A stretch of 64,000 nt of DNA. Origin: Paraphysomonas bandaiensis (taxonomy: Eukaryota > Chrysophyceae). The stretch lies in NCBI GenBank assembly GCA_965644295.1, contig CBFFRP010000253.1, positions 106,223 through 170,222 of the forward strand, written 5' to 3'. Both the position numbers and the translations under genes were made by a program. Below are positions 47,134 through 56,800 of this stretch, in pieces; position 1 is the stretch's first letter, and each line of letters starts with the position of its first letter. The notes below the pieces were generated by a model. That model was not told where the DNA came from and ran no database searches. It saw only the letters and a list, made by a program, of their open reading frames with translations.

Positions 47134-48786
47134 ATGTTGACAACTATTCGATCTGGAAGAAATATAGACATACTCACATCTCTTATTCATCATCCACTTA
47201 GATGTGTATCTCCTTATCACACTCTTATTAGCTATAGACTATACTCAACTACTAAAAAACAAGTTGCTGTCCCTCAATGGATTATACAAAGATCTCGTTA
47301 TGGTCTAACTGATCGAACTGAATTAGCAGAAACATTTGCACGTAATTGTCATGATAAAATATTTAAACAAGCTCTAACTGATAATTTGGATCAATTACAC
47401 TCTGCTATATCACTCATAGCTAATATACATAGTAATGAAAACTCTCAAAAACGTATGATAAAAGCATTTATTTGTTTTGCTCAAGATTCTACTCTGAAGA
47501 ATCATCTGATTGAAGCGGGAGCGGTGTCAAGACTGTTTTCTGTAGTATATAATGGCTCAAGTTACCTCAGAGGGCATGCTGCTTTATGTATCTATCTTTT
47601 ATCTCAACCCACTAATGATAGTATGGCAGCCAACAATTATCACCCATTTCATCTCACTGAGACTCAGCAGACTGTTCTTGCTTCATCTTTGGTGAATATG
47701 ATGTTGTGTCTCAGCACGAGTGGTCCAGACCCCCTGCTTAAGCACGTCATGGGTGCACTGTGTACCATCGCTGAAGAAAATCCTTCTGTTCGTGTTCATA
47801 TGGTTTCTTCAGGGTTGGTTTGTAACTTGGTTCCACTGGTGTTACATGAAGATTTGGAAACTTCAACAACTGCTCTGCATCTTCTAGAGTGTATTTCACA
47901 TTTTCCAGGCTTATTGAACTCCTCGGCTCCACACTCTTCCCTCAGCGTATCTCTAGCGCTTTCACAACTGCTGACTCAAGGAAAGGAGGAGAATAGAGTT
48001 CAGAGTGATGAACGCATTCAGAGCATTTCTCATTGTATTACTCACCTCGCGTCAGACCCAGAGTGTGCTCGCAGTTTAATTCTCTCTGGTGCTTTGCGAA
48101 CCCTTCTACATAAAAAACATATATCTTCTGAAGCTCGGCCACACATACTACGTGCAGTATATGCTCTATCGTACAACCCGGACTGTGCGCGGAAGCTCTT
48201 CAATTACAACCAGTACGCAGTTATACGAGATATTCTTTTGTTTTGTGGAGATCCTGCGAGAGAATACGTTTTGCGAGAATTGCGTTCTCAGTTATGCTTT
48301 GCAGAAGATGAAGTACGGGCAAACACAGCCAATGTTGTACATAGTGACAAGTGGGGGGCTCACATAGTATCTGCACTGGAATTAGGATCGATTGACACGA
48401 AGGAATGTGCAGCTGGAGTTTTATTTGCACTTGTTGCAGAAAGTCAAGAGTTTTATCCTATCGTAACTAATACGGAATGTCTCGGGTTGATTGCATCAAC
48501 ATTGAACGCAAAATCAAACACTGTAGATACTCAAGTAAGTCTTCTGGGGACACTCAGTGTGATTTCAGGTCACGACGAATACATTTCAGTCATTGCAAGG
48601 CGGCCACTGGTTGAAGCTGTGTCATCTCTCTTTATGGACTCTACCTTTTCTTTTTCTGGTCGAGTTCACGCTGCAGTGTTCCTGGCTAATCTTCACTCTT
48701 CTTCGCACAATGGAAACCTAATCGCAGAAGATGTTTTTACTTCCTTGGTTTTGTTCTTAGAGGAAGACGCATATCATTGGGCATAG
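47134..48786 (+). CDS. Armadillo/HEAT-like repeat protein, probably mitochondrial
   Basis: Single exon, 550 residues. The N-terminus (MLTTIRSGRNIDILTSLIHH and onward to YSTTKKQ) is rich in R, S, T and hydrophobics with no acids for about 20 residues, as in a mitochondrial presequence. From about residue 80 on, short helical pairs repeat every 40 residues or so, with leucine/alanine spacing typical of ARM repeats: GHAALCIYLLS, KHVMGALCTIAEENPSVRVHM, LEDLETSTTALHLLECI-like segments and AAGVLFALVAES. No catalytic motif. It is probably a scaffold. I do not recognize the orthologue. Confidence 0.6.
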   Translation: MLTTIRSGRNIDILTSLIHHPLRCVSPYHTLISYRLYSTTKKQVAVPQWIIQRSRYGLTDRTELAETFARNCHDKIFKQALTDNLDQLHSAISLIANIHSNENSQKRMIKAFICFAQDSTLKNHLIEAGAVSRLFSVVYNGSSYLRGHAALCIYLLSQPTNDSMAANNYHPFHLTETQQTVLASSLVNMMLCLSTSGPDPLLKHVMGALCTIAEENPSVRVHMVSSGLVCNLVPLVLHEDLETSTTALHLLECISHFPGLLNSSAPHSSLSVSLALSQLLTQGKEENRVQSDERIQSISHCITHLASDPECARSLILSGALRTLLHKKHISSEARPHILRAVYALSYNPDCARKLFNYNQYAVIRDILLFCGDPAREYVLRELRSQLCFAEDEVRANTANVVHSDKWGAHIVSALELGSIDTKECAAGVLFALVAESQEFYPIVTNTECLGLIASTLNAKSNTVDTQVSLLGTLSVISGHDEYISVIARRPLVEAVSSLFMDSTFSFSGRVHAAVFLANLHSSSHNGNLIAEDVFTSLVLFLEEDAYHWA

Positions 48787-50114
48787 ATTTACTTCTCTCT
48801 ATTGGCCACTATATCTCTTGTATTGATATTTTAAGTCATTTATTACACGTTTTTTTGCTACATGATATTTTGTGTGTGATACCACTATACTATTTGCTAT
48901 ATTTTAATATTATGTTTTGTTTTTTTGCCAGTCATCTTTTATAGCTACCAAGATTTAGCTATTCTATTGAAAGTAATAACGATTATTTTGAGGTTTAAAC
49001 CAACACTTGTAATACACATGTCTATGATCTATGAGTATTATATTTCCTCTACAAACAATTGTCTCTAGAAATTAGAATGGTATAATCCTATTGTGTCTAT
49101 ATTAAGGTGTCGGGTACGTCACAGCTGAATCAGAGGTGTGTGTCATGGACGTCACAATCGATAAAAGATCATGTAAATTTTATTTTAACTGGTCTTTCAG
49201 TGCGTTTTGTAACTGTCAATGGAATCAGTATGTTTAAATTAAATTTATTAGAGACAATAGTGTACACAATGCTCTTGCATCGCATAAATGCGCAGATTTT
49301 GCTGTCTATGTGGCTATTGGCATGAATATGGAGTCAGTTAGACTCCTGTTGAAATATATCACATCAGAAGAACTCTAGAATCAAAAGAACGTCAATAATG
49401 AGGCTTTCTGCAATATCATTATTAGTTCAGTTGGGCGATATGGGAGTGTCAATATATCACACTATATACTATCAGACAGTGCACACAGTGATCTAATAGC
49501 ACACTGCAGGACGAGATGACACTCTAATCAGTGTGTGTATTCGTTCATCATGCAGATACCATGATCGTGCATATCAATATATCTTACTAGTATAGATGCA
49601 ACTTATTTGTAGCTCATGTATATATATGTATATGAATATATATATGTATGTATGGCTGTATGCATATGAATGTGTCCATTAACAGATGCATCTATGAGTT
49701 GTCAGTTGAACTATATCCAATCATTTAATAGGAAAGTGTAAACAAGAGATTTTATTCGTTAACATAGTCACTTACACTATTGTATCCAATCATATAATAT
49801 AAACTAAAAAACAAGATATATGATTAGTTATTTTCTTCATGGACTGTATTTTTGTTGCACATATATATACATATATACACATATGCAACATGCTCCTCAC
49901 ATGCATGCAGCTCATGCAACTCATGCATTGCTTGATGACATAGAATGCAATATATTGCAACTATAATCCATCCTATCCATCCATAACACTTTATCTTCTA
50001 CTCCACATCATATCATAACCCCCTTATTCCCTTCAAAGGGGAACAAGCATCTCTATATATACATATATATCTATACACATATATATACACACTTATCTAT
50101 ACATATATTGCATA
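48787..50114. other. 1.3 kb intergenic region
   Basis: AT-rich sequence with short palindromic TATATG/CATATA runs near 49610-49660 and 49860-49890. A frame at 49107-49325 has no recognizable features. Confidence 0.5.
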
Positions 50115-52440
50115 ATGTCTAATAAAAGTATAGAATTTAGTTCTTATATCATTCCAGATCATTATTTGGGACATTTTGATATGCTTCGACATAAGAGTCG
50201 TAATCACGCCTATGCAAATGCCATATCATACAGAGCTCATCGATATAGTGATGTATCAGACGGTCTATGGGTTGACTTGGGCTGTGGTAGTGGTTTATTA
50301 GGATGTTTAGTAGCAAAAAAATTGAAAAATAAAGTTGTTTCCTTTGAATGTGTTCCGGCTTTAGCTAAAATAGCAAGAGAAACGATACGTCGTAATCATC
50401 TTGAGGATTATGTTACTGTTTGGTTAACGCATACGAGTGAAATAGATTCCGAATTTATGATTCGCACATTTGGCACTAAAGCTGTGTGTGTGATATCTGA
50501 ATTACTGGATACTACACTGCTAGGTGAAGGGCTTTATGAAGGTTTAGAGCATGCTCGTAGGCATCTACTTTCACCCCCATCTCCATCGACTGATGCTCGC
50601 CTTGGAATGATTCCTCATGCCGCCAGGGTGTATGTCCAGGTAGATAGCAAATGCTGTAAACCTCTCTATCAAATTAAGTACTCGGTATATACAGGCCTAC
50701 TCAGGCGAATGTTTAAGTGGATACAGCCATCTCAATTATCTTTCATCTCTTGGACTTGAGAATATACCACACTCTGATAGGTGCACATTTTCCTCCGGCA
50801 GCACTGTTCAATGGGGCCCATTCCTTCGCGCTGGCGCACTGCCTGCCTCTGCGGCTGTAGAAGTATTGCACTTCAACTTCACTTCACTTGGCACTTCTGG
50901 GTCTGCTAGAGTTGATGTCGAAGTAACTGGAGAAGTTGATGCTTGGGTTGCTTTCTGGACTTGTTGTTGCGCATGTGACGCCTCTGGAAATTGTGCAACT
51001 GGCGATTATATCGGCTTCCATACTCAACCCTCTATAGCACCGGGGGATAATTCATGTGATCACTGGAGACAGGCAGTTTTTTTTCAGCCTAGGGCGAGTG
51101 ATACATGTATGAAATTCGCTGGGGAAGAACGCAGTGTAGTTAAGTTAATAGTAAGCCATGACCAAGATGATATATGGGTTACACCAGCCTCCACTGTGGA
51201 GAATGAAATTCACTCAGGGGTTACTAAAAGTGGTAAACGGCAGCGTGACAGTGATGAGTTCCCTAATATAGATGTTGGGCTGTCAAGCGATATGAATCTG
51301 ACCAATGTGAGGCCTGTTTGCACTTGCGGACTCCATGCCTGCTTCTCGTGTTTCCATATTCGCCACCTTAATTCCGCTCAGATGCATGCCCATATCGTTG
51401 GTCTAGAAAATACTATCAACTCGCTTTGTTCTGACCGTAACAACTGCGGTATGCCTGGTGGCTGCGTACTGCTGATAGGTGATAGTATTCTAGCTCCTGT
51501 ACTGGTCGCCCGAGCTATTCAAACTTATTACCGTGGTGAGAACACTCGCAGAAGCAATCGATGTGGATGGCGGGTAGTATGTCTTTTTTCTTCCAATGTA
51601 GCCATGCTGTGTGGTAAACGACTGCTTGAATGTAATATTTCTACACAGTTTAATTCTGATTTGGTGAAATGGGTGTGTATGGAGCATTATGATGGGGAAG
51701 ATAACGGTTGGATAGATGAGATATCTAAGGCTGTTGAGGGTGTGTGGGAAAACATATGTACGATTCATAGTGCTCCATACTTCTCCTCATTACACGACGA
51801 ATGGGCTGTTGAACATTTTCTCTTTCTTTGTAGTGCGTGGAGCCTTCTTAGAGAGCGAGTACTAGCAGATGATACCAACAATATTATTTATGAGTCTACT
51901 AGATTTATGAAAGTCATGCCGAGGGGCGGAGTGTATGAGTATGACATGTACGTGGATATGTATGTGGGTGTATTTACAAGCGAGTTCTTGTGGGCGGAAT
52001 ACACTGGTGAGATTAATGACGTCGAGGGTATAGATATGAGCGCAATTAATGAGCTGATGTCTAGCATACCAATCGAAAACACGCATGTAACTTCTATTCG
52101 TCTTTCGCAGTGGGGGGCGAGTGTTAGTGGGGCCACTTTAATTGGCACCATGTCGTTAAAAAATATTATAGAAAGTGGGGAGTGGAACGCTAGCGGACAA
52201 ATTTGTGTGCCATCATCTACTTCCGATCAATGCTTTCACGGAGTTGCACTATACACTACTATTAGGTACAGAACTGTAGATATTCATGAATTGTCTGGTG
52301 AGCCTGTTACCCATCCGGAGGATTTACAGGCGTTCAGGTGCTTCCAAGTACCAGCTCAAGTGCCTTCTGGCGAAAATTTTACGCTAAATGTATCTTGTGA
52401 AATTGGAGGTGATGGCTTCGTTGTTTCTATAATTAAATAA
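50115..52440 (+). CDS. PRMT7-type protein arginine methyltransferase
   Basis: Exons 50115-50655 and 50705-52440 join as TGC T/GC GAA across a 49-bp intron, giving 758 residues. The N-terminal SAM domain has FDMLRHKSRNHAYANAI, then VDLGCGSGLLG (motif I). SELLDTTLLGEG follows; PRMT7 has SEIFDTELIGEG at that place. The first domain continues into a beta-barrel with GDNSCDHWRQAVFF, matching the HWxQ element of the family. The second half (from about residue 370) shows LLIGDSILAPVLVARAI, a degenerate SAM-like domain, as expected for the tandem PRMT7 architecture. PRMT7 makes monomethylarginine on histones and RNA-binding proteins. Confidence 0.82.
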
Positions 52441-52800
52441 TCTATTGTATTTCTGTAAAACCACTTGTTGTAAGATAAATTCTTACATTGTATGTACATA
52501 AGTCAACATCACTTCTGAAACAACTCTATTTATTCTTGATTGCTATCAATAGTCAATAGCGTATAGCATGTATATCACGTTCATAGCAGCATAACAGCTA
52601 GACGCATCGATCAACATACTTTTGCAATTCTGAATTCAGTACCTATCATGCCAATAAAAAGATATAAGTTTCACATCTATCTACTGTAAGCAGAAAAGAT
52701 AAAAAGTCACAGTAATGTCCATAGTTAAATTCACATTAAGACTCTGTATTAAATATACATGCATGCTGCTCATAAGACCTCTAACAAGCAATACTATTGA
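52441..52800. other. Tail-to-tail spacer
   Basis: AT-rich 360-bp gap between the PRMT7 and FkbM stop codons. Nothing recognized. Confidence 0.5.
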
Positions 52801-53682
52801 CTAGCTTCTAACGTCCATTCCTTTTAACCCACCTCGTAAGCTATCTGTTCGTTTCTTTCCAAGTTTGCTTTTGTGTTTTCCTAGGGTCGCCCCTGGCATC
52901 GTAGAAGGCACGAATCCATCTCTGAGGCACACATGGTTGTTAGCAAGGGGTGTACAACTATATGATTTCTCCTGTAGGAAAGTAAGCACCGCAGAGGATT
53001 CAGCCCCTTCAAAGTCTCTTCGGGTTGTTTCAACAAGAATTACATCTATCTCAACTTCTTGAAAGTCCGTGCCTTGTAAAACCTGTAACTCTCCACCCTC
53101 CACATCTAGGACCCATATATCAATGTGGCGAATTTCTAATTTGCGCATAATGTCTTTAAAAGGGATACACTGTACTTCCCGTACACGATCAGAACTTCGT
53201 GTGAGATGATACATCTTATGAAATCTCCTTATAAACTCTGGTTCCATAAACTCTAATATACCATCCACTGGACTACCACCAATACGAAATAAATAATGTA
53301 AAGTACGTGATTCATTACATAATGCAGCATTAATATTTATAGAATGTGGACGATTAATTTGTAAAGCATTATAATGATGACTATTTCCTTCTATGTGTAT
53401 GGATGTCCAGTTAAATAGATGCTCAAACATATACGTAGTTGAGAAGAGGATTCCATCTAATGCACCTGATTCAATGATGAGTCCATCAATCATACCATAA
53501 AAGAAATTTTCATATAAAAGAATATCTTCCTTCATTTGTGCTTTATGAGAAGATGATCCTGATGATTTATAGAGAGGTGGAGTGAGAGTGAGAGAGGGAT
53601 TGTAATGACATCTAGAGGGTAGAGGGATAGAGGAGAGAGATGAGAGAAAAGAGAGAAAGAGAAGGTAGGGTAGAGATGACAT
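52801..53682 (-). CDS. Secretory-pathway FkbM-family methyltransferase
   Basis: Single exon, 293 residues. I start at 53682 because MSSLPYLLFLSFLSSLSSIP is a clear signal peptide or anchor and the upstream frame is only the microsatellite. FkbM landmarks are IIESGALDG (SAM loop I, normally ExGAxDG), then FEHLFNWTSIHIEGN and ALCNES. IDIWVLDVEGGELQVLQG and DVILVETTRRD follow. The family methylates sugars or other small hydroxyls, and secreted members modify glycans. Substrate unknown. The basic C-terminus (GKHKSKLGKKR) is distinctive. Confidence 0.82.
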   Translation of the reverse strand: MSSLPYLLFLSFLSSLSSIPLPSRCHYNPSLTLTPPLYKSSGSSSHKAQMKEDILLYENFFYGMIDGLIIESGALDGILFSTTYMFEHLFNWTSIHIEGNSHHYNALQINRPHSININAALCNESRTLHYLFRIGGSPVDGILEFMEPEFIRRFHKMYHLTRSSDRVREVQCIPFKDIMRKLEIRHIDIWVLDVEGGELQVLQGTDFQEVEIDVILVETTRRDFEGAESSAVLTFLQEKSYSCTPLANNHVCLRDGFVPSTMPGATLGKHKSKLGKKRTDSLRGGLKGMDVRS

Positions 53683-53738
53683 GTGATGGATGATATTGTG
53701 AATATATGTGATACCAAGCCCCTCAGTTACTATATATA

Positions 53739-53739
53739 C

Positions 53740-53770
<31 letters not shown>

Positions 53771-54296
53771 TGTATGTATGTATGTATGTATGTATGTATG
53801 TATGTATGTATGTATGTATGTATGTATGTATGTATGTATGTATGTATGTATGTATGTATGTATGTATGTATGTATGTATGTATGTATGTATGTATGTATG
53901 TATGTATGTATGTATGTATGTATGTATGTATGTATGTATGTATGTATGTATGTATGTATGTATGTATGTATGTATGTATGTATGTATGTATGTATGTATG
54001 TATGTATGTATGTATGTATGTATGTATGTATGTATGTATGTATGTATGTATGTATGTATGTATGTATGTATGTATGTATGTATGTATGTATGTATGTATG
54101 TATGTATGTATGTATGTATGTATGTATGTATGTATGTATGTATGTATGTATGTATGTATGTATGTATGTATGTATGTATGTATGTATGTATGTATGTATG
54201 TATGTATGTATGTATGTATGTATGTATGTATGTATGTATGTATGTATGTATGTATGTATGTATGTATGTATGTATGTATGTATGTATGTATGTATG
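53739..54296. repeat. (TATG)n microsatellite, about 560 bp
   Basis: Longest array in the window, in the opposite strand sense to the others. It lies between the divergent FkbM gene (start 53682) and EMC3 gene (start 54489). Confidence 0.99.
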
Positions 54297-54488
54297 CATG
54301 TATGTGTATGGTGAACTGGTACGTGTATATATCACTCTGTTTATTATACTGTAATTCATTATTGACCACCATAGCATACAGTTACTTCACCATATTATAA
54401 CTGTATCTGGCTACCTCAACCCCTTTCTCACTATTCACACTCTTCTTAACCCCCCTAGACCTCTCATATACTCCTTCTGTGTGTCCCT

Positions 54489-55868
54489 ATGGAGCATCTA
54501 GTATTAGATCCAGCTATTAGAAACTGGGTGGTCTTACCCATGTTTTTTATCACTCTATTTGTTGGAATTGGACGTCATTATGTTCAACAATTAATTAAAT
54601 CAAATGATCCAGCTGAAGTGGATACTATCAGATATAAACAGACGGCAATGAGGGCACAGAGATTGAGAATGGCGGGGAATTATATAAGCCCTGATGCATA
54701 TGGGATGCGTAAAGCCTATCTAGCCAGCAAAGTATGTGACATTCATGATTATTTTTATAAGTTGTGCTGTAATCATGGTGTATATAGGAGGGATTACTGA
54801 AAGAGAAGGTTCCCGGACCTCCGAATCCTATGAGTAACCCGACCGCTATGTTCGACATGATGAAAGGCAACATGACATTTATGTTGCCGAATATGGTTAT
54901 GATGGCATTTGTGGGATATTTTTTTGCTGGATTTGTACTTGTTAAGGTGCGATGTGCTTTGTAGAAATTTATATGTGACGTGCCTATAGATGCCATTCCC
55001 GTTGCCATCGAATAGGTTCAAGATGATGTTTCAGGTACGGTGCATTGTGTTCTATGTATCATATCATTAATCTTGTGTTTCAGCGTGGCGTCGATCTAAG
55101 CACTTTAGATGTTTCTTATGTGAGTTCCTTATCCTGGTACTTTCTCGTCAATTTCGGATTGCGTGGAGTGTACCGCCTCTTGCTTGGGGAGAACTCCGAC
55201 CTTGCTGACGAAACCAAAATGATGCAAATGCAGGTTTGTACGATGCTGTTTATTCGCTAGTATTTGTGTGCTATACTGCATTTTTAGCGTTAGTTCGTCA
55301 TATGCTCATATAACATACGTATCAGCTCTATTGCTTTCTACATCATGTGGTGTCTCTATACGTACTATTTACCTCACGCAACAACCTACTATGATCTCTT
55401 TGTATATTACTATTGACGTGCTATGGACAGATGGGTGGTGGTATGGGTGGAGGAGGTATGGGCTTCGACGCCGCTAGTGCCTTCAGACATGAGAGGTAAA
55501 TATAGTTCGACAACATACTATGCATATTTGCTAAATTAGATTTGTACCTACATATCTGAGATCCTGTTGGATTAATTCTGTTTCTGCAGAGAGCTCTTGA
55601 AGCTGAATAAGCACGTGTTTACTGGGGATCAGGCGGAGAAAGATCTCCTCGGTGATAGACACCCTTCAGCTGCTTCTTCGTCGGGTCTTTTGGATCTTTC
55701 ATCGTAAGTGTCACATGACTCTTCCAGTGTGTACTGAAATGTGCAGTCTTCCTCCTGCGTGGTGTTCATATGGTAGTAATTATTATTTTTAGGATGACCT
55801 CTGAGCCTGCAGCTAAGTCCTCGAAGTCTGTGGGTAAGAGAGAGAAAAAATCGAAGAAAAGTGCATAG
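54489..55868 (+). CDS. EMC3: ER membrane protein complex subunit 3 (EMC3/TMEM111)
   Basis: Seven exons (54489-54731, 54788-54946, 54990-55034, 55084-55233, 55431-55495, 55590-55703, 55793-55868) close in phase to give 283 residues. The start VLDPAIRNWVVLPM is highly characteristic of EMC3. LPNMVMMAFVGYFFAGFVLVK, PFPLPSNRFKMMFQRGVD and VSSLSWYFLVNFGLRG follow. EMC3 is the Oxa1-superfamily insertase subunit of the EMC, which inserts tail-anchored and multipass proteins into the ER membrane. The tail carries a GGGMGGGG stretch and a basic SKK-rich end. Confidence 0.93.
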
Positions 55869-56507
55869 AGTTTTTTGTAGCGAATAATAGCTTGCGTACT
55901 CGTTCAGTAAACAAGTGTATCCCTATTCCCAGCAAAACAAACATATTTAGTGAATTTAATTTAACACTTTCTGCAACCAGAACTATTTTATCATGTACCA
56001 GTATTGTTGTTACAGGGCACTCATATCGCCACCCGGATAATAACGCCGTTTACAACCCGATCAACGATTACCAACCACACAATTGATGCTCATCAATTTC
56101 TATAAACTTTGCATTAGCATGTGATGGGGATAGGCAATAAGCACATACCCATTAGATGTATCATGAACACTTATCCATCATTAATGATATGAGATATTAA
56201 CTATAATTTTAATAATTGAGTATCCACAACGTAAAAAGTTGATACTGATATACTGATTATCAATTAGCTGCTAGGTTCTAGGTATCGACGTATTCACAGC
56301 TACCTGTGCATTATATTGCGAAAGCTGCGTAAAAAGTATGTTTCGTCGTCACTAAAATAGAATTTCATTAGTTCAACGATGAGATACTAGGATCTCTACT
56401 TCTTCATTATTTAAGCCAAAAGCAATACCGATATTTCGAATTTGCTTTTCATTGACATTAACAATGGTAGGATCCAGCCCTCCTAGCATAAGCCAAAGGG
56501 TTGTTCT
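55869..56507. other. Intergenic flank left of copia copy 2
   Basis: Non-coding 640 bp after EMC3, up to the 5' LTR. No sign of E2 LTR sequence here, so copy 2 did not insert into an E2 LTR from this side. Confidence 0.55.
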
Positions 56508-56800
56508 TGTTGAGATCTGAAGATTCTATATACTTGCAATTGAGTGCAGTATTATGTGAGATGCAAGGATCGAAAGATATATATGTAATTAGTACATTAT
56601 ATTATGTAGTATGAAACTGAAGTAGAAGTGGATGACTATACAGGATACGATCACTGAGTGTGTGGTTTGTACACTATAGTAGTAAATGAATGGTGTTGAA
56701 CACATCGAACACAACTTAGGTTCTTTATCATGTAATGTTTATAATTTCATCTTATCAGTTGAGAATAGTAAACCTTAGCAAATAATGTCAACTTCTGTTA
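56508..56800 (+). repeat. 5' LTR of copia copy 2
   Basis: Starts TGTTGAGATCTG. The first 260 bp match 61516-61775. I extend it to the base before the primer site TGGTAGCGA at 56801. The inferred length of 293 bp is close to the 294 bp of the E2 LTR. Confidence 0.75.

Noticed and set aside
49107-49325. Small plus-strand frame after the armadillo-like gene
   Set aside because: No start context, no motif and composition like the surrounding non-coding DNA.
6564-54296. CRISPR array or telomere interpretation of the repeats
   Set aside because: The repeats are simple tetranucleotides without spacers, and the organism is clearly eukaryotic; the unit is not a known telomere repeat.
55869-56507. 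Left half of an E2 LTR expected if copy 2 had inserted into E2
   Set aside because: No similarity to the solo LTR or E2 LTR is seen in the sequence left of copy 2; insertion of E2 into copy 2 fits better.
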